13,682 nucleotides of DNA from Pseudomonadota bacterium (lineage in GTDB: Bacteria; Pseudomonadota; Gammaproteobacteria; Arenicellales; Arenicellaceae). Within the stretch, counting starts at the first letter, position 1. Each line of letters starts with the position of its first letter. The notes under the pieces were generated by a model. The model did no database searches and was not told the DNA's origin. It saw only the letters and a list, made by a program, of their open reading frames with translations. The stretch is from contig JABJKL010000203.1 of the NCBI GenBank assembly GCA_018660405.1, forward strand, positions 1 to 13,682, in the 5' to 3' direction. A program made the position numbers and the translations under genes. Shown here in pieces: positions 1 through 6,171 of this stretch.

Positions 1-1080
1 AATATTGTCAGCGACTCCAAACTGATCAATCGCCGCTATCGTATCGCCACCACCCGCAATCGAAAAGGCAGAGCTGGTCGCAACAGCTTTGGCCAAATGC
101 TCAGTGCCACTTGCAAACTGATCGAATTCAAAAACACCGATCGGCCCGTTCCAAACGATGGTCCCCGCTGACGCAATTACATCGGTCAGCGCGCTGGAAC
201 TTTTCGGGCCAATATCGAAAATCATATCATCTACTTCGACCTCCGATATGGGTTTTAGCGAAGCCTCTGCCGATGCCGAAAACTCCTTTGCGCAAATCAC
301 ATCGACCGGCACCGGAATAGCCGCACCACGAGCCTCCATTAACTCTGTTAAAGCCCTTGCTTCATCCAGCAATTCTTCTTCATACAGCGATTTACCCACC
401 GGATATCCTGCCGCTGCAATAAAGGTATTGGCAATGCCACCGCCGACAATTAGCTGATCAACAACATTGGCCAGGCTGCGCAAGACCGTTAATTTAGTGG
501 ACACTTTAGACCCGCCAACGATTGCAACGAGCGGCCTTGATGGGTCGTCCATTGCACGGGTTAGCGCATTGATTTCCCCAGCTAACAATGGGCCAGCGCA
601 AGCTTCAGGTGCAAATTGCCCGGCGCCACAGGTAGATGCCTGTGCGCGATGCGCGGTACCAAAGGCATCCATCACAAACACGTCGCAAAGTCCCGCATAG
701 CTTTGTGCCAGTGTTTCGTCATTAGATTTCTCACCCGGCCAAAAACGCACGTTCTCTAATAATCGAATGCCGCTGTCGAGCGGTGTCAATTTCGAAGGAT
801 GCGCGTCCTCGAAAACCACTTCCTGCCCTAACGCATTCGACAAATAATCAGCAATGGGTTTTAAGCTCAGGGTATCGTCAACCTCACCCTCCACCGGACG
901 TCCCAAATGAGACATCACGGTAACGCTCGCAGCTTCCGCTAGTGCCTGCAGCAGAGTGGGTAGTGACGCATCTATCCGTTTGGCGCTGCCTATATTTCCA
1001 TCGAGCAATGGCACGTTAAGGTCTTGCCTGATTAATAAATGCTTGCCGGTCAGGTCAGTATTATCAAAAGTCCCAATCAT
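1..1080 (-). CDS. pgk: Phosphoglycerate kinase, C-terminus cut by window edge
   Basis: Transfers phosphate between 1,3-bisphosphoglycerate and ADP (or the reverse) in glycolysis, gluconeogenesis and carbon fixation; cytosolic. The minus-strand frame is open from an ATG at 1078-1080 to the edge and gives 360 residues of a protein usually near 390, so only about the last 30 are missing. Family marks: RQDLNVP near residues 18-24 (usual form RVDFNVP), SHLGRP at 57-62, the signature DAFGTAHRAQAST at 138-150, the hinge/C-domain stretch VGGGIANTFIAAAGYP near 212-227, WNGPIGVFE at 310-318 and the nucleotide-loop GGGDT at 343-347. The start lies 12 bases after the tkt stop, so the two are probably one transcript. 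No good Shine-Dalgarno precedes it, which suggests translational coupling to tkt (inference). The family call is secure. Confidence 0.97.
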   Translation of the reverse strand, partial: MIGTFDNTDLTGKHLLIRQDLNVPLLDGNIGSAKRIDASLPTLLQALAEAASVTVMSHLGRPVEGEVDDTLSLKPIADYLSNALGQEVVFEDAHPSKLTPLDSGIRLLENVRFWPGEKSNDETLAQSYAGLCDVFVMDAFGTAHRAQASTCGAGQFAPEACAGPLLAGEINALTRAMDDPSRPLVAIVGGSKVSTKLTVLRSLANVVDQLIVGGGIANTFIAAAGYPVGKSLYEEELLDEARALTELMEARGAAIPVPVDVICAKEFSASAEASLKPISEVEVDDMIFDIGPKSSSALTDVIASAGTIVWNGPIGVFEFDQFASGTEHLAKAVATSSAFSIAGGGDTIAAIDQFGVADNI

Positions 1081-1092
1081 TAAGAAAGCTAT

Positions 1093-3099
1093 CTAAGCGA
1101 GCAGGCTTTTACTCTGCCTGAGCACATTATCGACAGTGAACCCGAAATACTCGAACAATTCTGCTGCAGGTGCCGATGCCCCAAAACTCTCCATGCCAAT
1201 TACCGCACCTTTCAATCCAACATACTTCCACCAAAAATCAGCAGAACCGGCCTCTACCGCCAATCGCTTGTCGCAAGCTGCTGGCAACACCGCTTCGCGA
1301 TACGCATCATCCTGCTGATCAAACACTGTTGACGAAGGCATAGACACCAGCCGCACTTTAACGCCGCCGTCACGTAATTGTGTGGCTGCTTCATGGGCGA
1401 TACCCACCTCGGAACCGGTGGCGATAATAATGAGCTCCGGCAAGCCTTCGCAATCGTTCAGCACATATCCACCCTTCTCGATATCGGCTAAATCAATATC
1501 ATCCCTATTCATATGCGGCAGTGTTTGTCGCGAATAAACCATGCTCACCGGCTGATCAGTAGACTCACAGGCAAACTTCCAGGCCACTGCAGACTCCACC
1601 GCATCGCACGGTCTCCACACAGACGAATTCGGAATAAGCCTTAAACTCGCCATATGCTCCACCGGTTGGTGGGTCGGGCCATCTTCGCCAAGACCGATTG
1701 AATCGTGGGTAAACACGAGTAGTGTCGGCTGCTTCATTAGCGCCGCCATGCGAATGGCATTACGGGCGTAATCTGAAAAAACCAAGAACGTGCCCGCGTA
1801 TGGCTTAAACCCGCCATGTAAGGCCAATCCATTCATGATCGCGACCATCGCAAACTCACGCACCCCGTAATTGATATAATTGCCACCGGCATCATCGGCA
1901 GAAATCGCCTTCGAACCACTCCAGTTCGTATTATTCGAGCCGGTTAAATCGGCCGAGCCACCAATCAACTCCGGCAGCAAACCTGCACAATACTCAAGTG
2001 CTCGCTGCGAAGATTTACGCGTCGCCATTTCTGGCCCTTCAGCTTGCGTATCGGCAATAAACTTTGCGGCCAACGATGCCCAGTTGGCCGGCATCGCAGC
2101 TGTCATTCGCCGCTGATATTCTTCGGCCTCTGCGGGAAATTCACTCGCATATTTCGAATAGCTCTCCTGCCATTCTGCTTCGTCCGCCTTTCCCCGTTCA
2201 CACGCATTCCAGGCCTGAGAAATTTCGTCTGGAATTTCAAAAGCGGCATGTGGCCAATCAAGCCCATCGCGCAATAATTGAATTTCTTCGTCACCCAGCG
2301 GTGCACCATGACTACCCGCACTGCCTTGCTTGTTAGGTGCACCGTAACCAATCGTGGTGCGGCAACAAATTAGACTGGGCTTTCCTGTTTCGGCCATCGC
2401 CTTTTTGGTTGCGACATCTATGGCATCCGCATCGTGCCCATCGACACTACGTATCACGTGCCATCCATAAGCCTCGAATCTTGCCGCGGTATCGTCAGTA
2501 AACCAACCGTCTACCGGACCATCGATCGAAATATGATTGTCATCCCAAAAGGCAACCAACTTGCCAAGCTCAAGCGTGCCCGCCAACGAGCAGGCTTCGT
2601 GCGAAATGCCTTCCATCAAGCATCCGTCGCCCAAAAATATCCAGGTGCGATGATCAACCAGTTCGTAGCCTTCCTTGTTAAATTGCGCGGCGAGTACTTT
2701 TTCCGCCAACGCAAAACCGACCGCGTTCGCAATGCCTTGCCCCAGCGGGCCGGTGGTTGTTTCTACCCCCGGCGTCTCACTATACTCGGGATGACCCGCT
2801 GTTCGGGATTCAAACTGCCGAAAGCTTTTTATGTCCTCAATGCTTAAATCGTAACCCGACAAATGCAGCAAGGAATAAATCAGCATCGACGCGTGCCCAT
2901 TGGAAAGCACGAAGCGATCCCGGTTATGCCAACCCGGGTTAGCCGGATTATGTTTCAAATGCCGGTTCCAAAGCACCTCGGCGATATCCGCCATGCCCAT
3001 CGGCGCACCGGGGTGGCCCGAATTTGCTTGCTGCACAGCGTCAGCGCTCAATATACGTATCGCGTTGGCCATCAAACGCGCATCAACTGTGGTCGTCAT
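1093..3099 (-). CDS. tkt: Transketolase
   Basis: Thiamine-diphosphate enzyme that moves two-carbon ketol units between sugar phosphates in the non-oxidative pentose phosphate pathway; cytosolic homodimer. The product is 668 residues, normal for bacterial transketolase (E. coli TktA is 663). Landmarks in order: SGHPGAPMG with H29, NGHAS with H69, AGHPE with H103, the thiamine-diphosphate/Mg motif GDGCLMEG (158-164) continuing to DDNHISIDG (186-194), GSHGAPLG with H264, REFAM with the catalytic Glu at 415, and GEDGPTHQPVEH with H477. These match the E. coli active-site residues by position. It is followed by pgk after 12 bases. The ATG at 3099 is preceded by GAAGGGG six bases upstream, but that ribosome binding site lies inside the end of a repeat element (3101-3365). 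No gap/epd gene lies between tkt and pgk, unlike many proteobacteria. Confidence 0.98.
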   Translation of the reverse strand: MTTTVDARLMANAIRILSADAVQQANSGHPGAPMGMADIAEVLWNRHLKHNPANPGWHNRDRFVLSNGHASMLIYSLLHLSGYDLSIEDIKSFRQFESRTAGHPEYSETPGVETTTGPLGQGIANAVGFALAEKVLAAQFNKEGYELVDHRTWIFLGDGCLMEGISHEACSLAGTLELGKLVAFWDDNHISIDGPVDGWFTDDTAARFEAYGWHVIRSVDGHDADAIDVATKKAMAETGKPSLICCRTTIGYGAPNKQGSAGSHGAPLGDEEIQLLRDGLDWPHAAFEIPDEISQAWNACERGKADEAEWQESYSKYASEFPAEAEEYQRRMTAAMPANWASLAAKFIADTQAEGPEMATRKSSQRALEYCAGLLPELIGGSADLTGSNNTNWSGSKAISADDAGGNYINYGVREFAMVAIMNGLALHGGFKPYAGTFLVFSDYARNAIRMAALMKQPTLLVFTHDSIGLGEDGPTHQPVEHMASLRLIPNSSVWRPCDAVESAVAWKFACESTDQPVSMVYSRQTLPHMNRDDIDLADIEKGGYVLNDCEGLPELIIIATGSEVGIAHEAATQLRDGGVKVRLVSMPSSTVFDQQDDAYREAVLPAACDKRLAVEAGSADFWWKYVGLKGAVIGMESFGASAPAAELFEYFGFTVDNVLRQSKSLLA

Positions 3100-3100
3100 C

Positions 3101-3122
3101 TAGAGCCCCTTCAACTTAGTAT
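3101..3122. repeat. Left terminal inverted repeat (tkt side)
   Basis: Exact reverse complement of 3344-3365 over 22 bases. Identity stops outside on both sides (3099-3100 against 3366-3367) and inside after 3122/3344, so the boundaries are sharp. Read on the minus strand it ends GGGGCTCTA, followed by G and then the tkt ATG. Confidence 0.9.
3106..3112 (-). promoter_or_regulatory. tkt ribosome binding site, inside the repeat end
   Basis: Minus-strand GAAGGGG ends six bases before the tkt ATG, a good Shine-Dalgarno at normal spacing. It lies wholly within the 3101-3122 terminal repeat. The older site appears to be GGAG at 3370-3373 (minus strand), now about 270 bases away; deleting the element puts that GGAG seven bases from the ATG. 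Confidence 0.7.
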
Positions 3123-3343
3123 TGATCATTCAGCGAGCCGATAAGCGTTTGGCCGTTAGGCGAGGCTCGCAGGTAATAACCAGTTATTGCCAAGAGCCTC
3201 AACAACACGGACGAATGCTTATCGACTCGCCCGAAGGGAGTGATCCAGGTGATCCAATACGGCGTTGCAGTCCTTAAAAAGGACTCGCCATTCTCTGCGG
3301 ACTGCGCCTTGTCTTGAATCATCTGAATCACTCTGAATAAGCC

Positions 3344-3365
3344 ATACTAAGTTGAAGGGGCTCTA
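3344..3365. repeat. Right terminal inverted repeat
   Basis: Exact reverse complement of 3101-3122. In a tkt transcript that crosses the element, this copy would come first and is fully complementary to the copy carrying the tkt ribosome binding site. Confidence 0.9.
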
Positions 3366-3464
3366 ACGACTCCAACGTGAAATTAGTCAGAAATAATTAT
3401 GAGATTGTATAGCTGGAATGAGCAAAAAATAGCGGCAAAATCAGCTAGCCGAACTATATACAAT

Positions 3465-3492
3465 GCGGTCTATTTATAATAGATAAAACCGC
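3465..3492. promoter_or_regulatory. Inverted repeat around a TATAAT, possible operator/promoter
   Basis: GCGGT at 3465-3469 and ACCGC at 3488-3492 enclose an inner TCTAT/ATAGA pair and a perfect TATAAT at 3475-3480 on the plus strand. The position, about 110 bases before the next gene, would suit a promoter with a dyad over the -10. No good -35 is visible 16-18 bases upstream, so this is tentative. The rest of 3366-3588 shows nothing else I can support. Confidence 0.25.
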
Positions 3493-3588
3493 GATTTGAA
3501 CACCGACATTTATCCGCCTGATTAGCAATTCCCCGCCCATAGATTGATAATGGATTTATCCAATATCAAAAAAATGGGGTATGTAGGA

Positions 3589-4128
3589 ATGAATACATCC
3601 AAACTAGCCGACATCAGCGAGATTGTGAGTTCGATTGCCATTGTGGTTACCCTTGTTTTTCTGACCGTACAAATGCAACAGAACACCCGGGCGATTGAAG
3701 CGTCCGCGAGGCAAGGGGCGGCGAACGCCGATGCTCAACAACTGATTCAGGTGATTAATCATCCTGAAATGGCCGCCGATATTTCAGAAATGAGCGATGC
3801 GACGGTTGTTAAGGTGCATTTTAATTCAATTCTCTTTATGCGAAACCGTGAAAACGAATGGGCACAACATAAGAGTGGCGTAATGGACGATGCGACCTGG
3901 GTTAGGTTACGAGCTTCTACTGCATACGTTCTTCAGGATGAACGAATGAGAAACTGGTGGATAAATGGCGGGAATATTTTGTTCGACCCGGAGTTTATCG
4001 CAGAGGTAAATGCTGAACTGCAAAAGACACCAGTTACTAACCTTGGCACAAAAGAGGCGCTTAGAGCTTTAATTCTAAGCCCCGCTGAATATCAAGAATT
4101 TCTTGAAGCGAATAAGCCCGGCGGATAA
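3589..4128 (+). CDS. Small single-span membrane protein of unknown function
   Basis: A product of about 179 residues. It has one hydrophobic span near residues 9-29 (EIVSSIAIVVTLVFLTVQ) followed by the polar stretch MQQNTRAIEASARQ and a soluble, mostly helical remainder with several Trp. This layout, a short N-terminal membrane helix followed by a 'QMQQNTRA' type stretch, recurs in uncharacterised proteins of marine and environmental bacteria. I know of no assigned function. I chose the ATG at 3589 because it places the membrane helix at the N-terminus as in relatives; GGGG lies eight bases upstream. The frame is open further up, with other starts at 3544 (TTG), 3550 (ATG) and 3574 (ATG), none with a better ribosome binding site. 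It stands alone between the element at 3101-3365 and the next gene 84 bases on. The coding call is fairly sure; the start and role are not. Confidence 0.75.
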   Translation: MNTSKLADISEIVSSIAIVVTLVFLTVQMQQNTRAIEASARQGAANADAQQLIQVINHPEMAADISEMSDATVVKVHFNSILFMRNRENEWAQHKSGVMDDATWVRLRASTAYVLQDERMRNWWINGGNILFDPEFIAEVNAELQKTPVTNLGTKEALRALILSPAEYQEFLEANKPGG

Positions 4129-4212
4129 TTGTCGGCTGATGGCGGTATACCTTGGGCTTTTAAACTGTGAAGGCTAAACTATATAAACACTAAACGAAAT
4201 TCGGAGAAGGCT

Positions 4213-5256
4213 GTGACTGAGTGCGAATTTGTTGATCTGATGTCCACCCCAAGAGTAGAAGGCGTGAAAAAACTGTTTATTTTTCTGATTGTAATGACAG
4301 CAACGACCGTGTCCGCTCACCACAGCGAAGCAGCATACGATGCTGATTCGGTCGCTGCGTTTCAGGGAACCGTGACTGAATTTAGTTGGCGAAATCCACA
4401 TGCCTATATAAAGGTTGAGACTACAAATGCTGACGGCACTCAAACTGAATGGCTGGTTGAAACGGGCGCTACCCCGTTGTTGGTGCGTAGCGGCTGGACG
4501 CCCGAATCGTTGGTGCCAGGAGACCGGGTCTCTGTGCGAGGGAGTCCGGCGAGAGACGGCCGGCCCAATGCATTGTTGCTGTCTATGGAGAAGGCCGATG
4601 GATCGGTTCTGGCACAATCTATTGCGTACGCAGTGGCAACCGGAAGCACCTCTGACTTATCGGGCGTGTGGAAGGGAAGCCGCACGACATTCGAAAGTTT
4701 CGCTGAACAATTACTTAACCGGCGACTAACCGAAAAAGCCGCAGAAGCCCAGGCGCAATTCGACCTTTACTCGGAGAACCCAGCCGCGGCCTGCGTAGCT
4801 GAACCAACGCCCACCATCGTTGCTCTTACCGGCGTATTCTTGACAGAAATCGAGCTTGGCGAAGATGTCATTATGATGCGCAATGAAAGATTCGATGTCG
4901 AACGGACGGTGTATATGGACGGGCGCGGGCACCCGCAGAGCACCGAGCGTACCGTGCAGGGCCACTCGGTTGGGTCGTGGGAAGGTGGCGGCACTCTGGT
5001 TGTAGATACAACACACTTTGCGGACCATAAAAACCCAACCATGGACGGCGTACCCTCGGGTGCGCAGAAGCATGTTGTTGAGAGATATACTCTGAATGAC
5101 GATGGAACCGGTCTTACAGTGGGCATTTTTATGGAAGACCCTGAGTACATGGTGGAAGCATTTAACGTAACGTTTGATTGGACCTACCGGCCGGACCTAC
5201 GGTTGCTTCGGTTTGATTGCGACCTGGAAGTAGCCCGCCGATACACGCGGCAATAG
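4213..5256 (+). CDS. Exported DUF6152-type protein with extra C-terminal domain
   Basis: 347 residues from a GTG preceded by GGAG six bases upstream. A signal peptide is plain but starts 17 residues in: VKKLFIFLIVMTATTVSA, then HHSEAAYDAD, so export and cleavage after the VSA are likely. An alternative GTG at 4264 would give the classical MKK-like start, and an ATG lies at 4240. Residues about 36-130 match my recollection of the DUF6152 pattern: AHHS, a GTVTEFSWRNPHAYIKVE stretch, ETGATPLLVRSGWTPESLVPGD and VRGSPARDG. The remaining 200 residues (LSGVWKGSR onward, with VDTTHFADHKNP and a C-terminal CDLEVARRYTRQ) form a second domain that I recall from similar periplasmic proteins, often as a separate gene. 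Function is unknown. The His pair right after the cleavage site could bind metal (inference). Confidence 0.85.
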   Translation: MTECEFVDLMSTPRVEGVKKLFIFLIVMTATTVSAHHSEAAYDADSVAAFQGTVTEFSWRNPHAYIKVETTNADGTQTEWLVETGATPLLVRSGWTPESLVPGDRVSVRGSPARDGRPNALLLSMEKADGSVLAQSIAYAVATGSTSDLSGVWKGSRTTFESFAEQLLNRRLTEKAAEAQAQFDLYSENPAAACVAEPTPTIVALTGVFLTEIELGEDVIMMRNERFDVERTVYMDGRGHPQSTERTVQGHSVGSWEGGGTLVVDTTHFADHKNPTMDGVPSGAQKHVVERYTLNDDGTGLTVGIFMEDPEYMVEAFNVTFDWTYRPDLRLLRFDCDLEVARRYTRQ

Positions 5257-5333
5257 TCAGTTAAGTAGCACTTAGATCTTAAGATGGGCTTGAACTGTAT
5301 GCGCGAAATTCTGCACAGCAGTTTCTAGTCGCT

Positions 5334-5930
5334 CTAGCGATCAACGAGCCACATATAGGTGCGCAGGAAAATTTTACGCGAAGACGTTTGCTGATCAGCG
5401 GGGAATCGACTTTCAATTGGCACCGGTTCACCGGACCGATAGACCGGTGTAAGATTACCCACCACGATTGCCGCACCGGCGTGAGCCCAAACACTGAAGT
5501 CTGCGCGAGCGTCGCCTGCGTAGACAAATTTTCTTTCCCCGAATACGGCGCACAATTCATATACCTTGGCTGGACCCTTTAAGTTGATTTTCTCACTGCT
5601 GGCCAACACTTGATCAAACAAATCCAGATGTTTTGCCACCGTTTGTGCCACCACCTCATTCGCCGCAGTTACTAAAACTATCGACCTGCCGCTGGCCTTT
5701 TGTTGCCTCAAATAATCGATTAAGGGTTCGTTCCACGGCAAGCTTTGCGGGTCAATTTGCGTGTGTGAAAAAACGAAGTGCTTTAAGCGCGCTCTATCAC
5801 CGATGAGTGTCAGGCTTTTCAAAAACACTAAGGGTTTGCTACGCAGCAGCGCGACCAAGCCTTCAAACAAAGTATCGGTGTGGCACAGCGTACCGTCGAG
5901 GTCGACTGCAATAGGATGTTCTATATTCAA
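5334..5930 (-). CDS. HAD-superfamily phosphatase, resembling a HAD-UbiA fusion without UbiA
   Basis: 198 residues of haloacid-dehalogenase fold. Motif I is VDLDGTL with D10 and D12, motif II is LVTAA with T88, the motif III lysine is probably K122, and motif IV is YAGDARADFSVW with D140 and D144, so catalytic residues are intact. The sequence style (DLDGTLCHTDTLFEGL, WNEPLIDYLRQQKASGR, HLDLFDQVLASSEKINLKGPAK) is that of the N-terminal domain of HAD-UbiA prenyltransferase fusions. In those proteins a stretch like LRPHQWxKN then opens the membrane domain. Here the frame reads FLRTYMWLVDR and stops, and nothing UbiA-like follows in the 77 bases before the convergent gene. It is either a standalone phosphatase or the remnant of a truncated fusion. 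The start is a TTG; an in-frame stop six bases further upstream leaves no earlier choice. No Shine-Dalgarno is evident. Confidence 0.85.
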   Translation of the reverse strand: MNIEHPIAVDLDGTLCHTDTLFEGLVALLRSKPLVFLKSLTLIGDRARLKHFVFSHTQIDPQSLPWNEPLIDYLRQQKASGRSIVLVTAANEVVAQTVAKHLDLFDQVLASSEKINLKGPAKVYELCAVFGERKFVYAGDARADFSVWAHAGAAIVVGNLTPVYRSGEPVPIESRFPADQQTSSRKIFLRTYMWLVDR

Positions 5931-5971
5931 GGTTTATATTCGCTAATAATTTACGGCTTGGCCCCGGTTCC

Positions 5972-6080
5972 GGCATGGTTTTGCCAAATACCAGAATGAC
6001 ACGCTGTAAATCCATCCCTGGAAGCTCAACGCCAGCTCCCTGCTGGCGACGGTCATTCTGGTATCCGCCAAAACCATTCC
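5972..6080. repeat. 109-bp palindromic intergenic repeat
   Basis: Arm 5972-6000 (containing ATACCAGAATGAC) is matched in inverse by 6052-6080 (GTCATTCTGGTAT...), with 25 or 26 of 29 positions pairing. Inside, CGCCAGC at 6030-6036 and GCTGGCG at 6042-6048 form a perfect 7-bp stem with a 5-base loop. The whole would fold into a long hairpin in either transcript. It lies between the divergent HAD and gshB genes. The wording (GCTGTAAATCCATCCCTGG...) resembles dispersed palindromes that I recall from marine gammaproteobacterial genomes; that resemblance is memory, not a search. Confidence 0.7.
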
Positions 6081-6119
6081 ACAAACTGAACGCGAACAAC
6101 AGTGTATCGCTTTACATTG

Positions 6120-6125
6120 TATAAT
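6120..6125 (+). promoter_or_regulatory. Candidate -10 element for the gshB operon
   Basis: A perfect TATAAT lies 46 bases before the gshB start, just right of the palindromic repeat. The hexamer at 16-18 bases upstream (around CAACAG at 6097-6102) is a poor -35, so an activator or another promoter may be involved. No other candidate in 6081-6171 looks better. Confidence 0.35.
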
Positions 6126-6171
6126 GACTTCTCTGAGAACACTGGATTTCCCATCTTAACAGGCACGAAAT

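Larger units (their letters stand above)
3101..3365. mobile_element. 265-bp MITE-like element with perfect 22-bp terminal inverted repeats
   Basis: The 22 bases at 3101-3122 (beginning TAGAGCCCCTTCAACTTAGT) are repeated as an exact reverse complement at 3344-3365. The ends read TA...TA, which would fit a TA target-site duplication as made by IS630/Tc1-mariner-type transposases, with a 261-bp element inside. Nearly all of the interior can also fold: arm 3133-3146 pairs with 3217-3230 (13 of 14), enclosing 3162-3168/3194-3200 (7 of 7) and 3172-3180/3183-3191 (one G-T); arm 3239-3255 pairs with 3316-3332 (14 of 17), enclosing 3269-3275/3279-3285 (7 of 7, loop AAA) with GGCG/CGCC outside. It has no transposase. 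The 71-codon frame inside it on the minus strand looks like a by-product. It sits directly between tkt and its upstream region. Classification as a non-autonomous transposable element is inference from one copy. Confidence 0.75.

Noticed and set aside
2434..2847. 137-codon plus-strand open frame
   Set aside because: Lies wholly antisense within tkt, whose product is unmistakable; no start signal or domain of its own.
3116..3331. 71-codon open frame on the minus strand inside the 265-bp element
   Set aside because: It is spanned by the element's internal palindromes and shares bases with both sets of hairpin arms; no ribosome binding site or protein-like pattern. If the element is dispersed, database proteins matching it would be copies of the repeat, not evidence for a gene.
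4092..4106. Perfect 15-base palindrome TCAAGAATTTCTTGA
   Set aside because: It lies inside the coding sequence of the small membrane protein, 22 bases before its stop; short AT-rich palindromes of this size arise by chance and nothing else marks it as a site.
4174..4617. 147-codon minus-strand open frame
   Set aside because: Antisense to the start of the exported DUF6152-type gene; composition is low in recognisable structure and the plus-strand product has a signal peptide and family motifs.
4767..5150. 127-codon minus-strand open frame
   Set aside because: Shadow of the C-terminal domain of the plus-strand exported protein.
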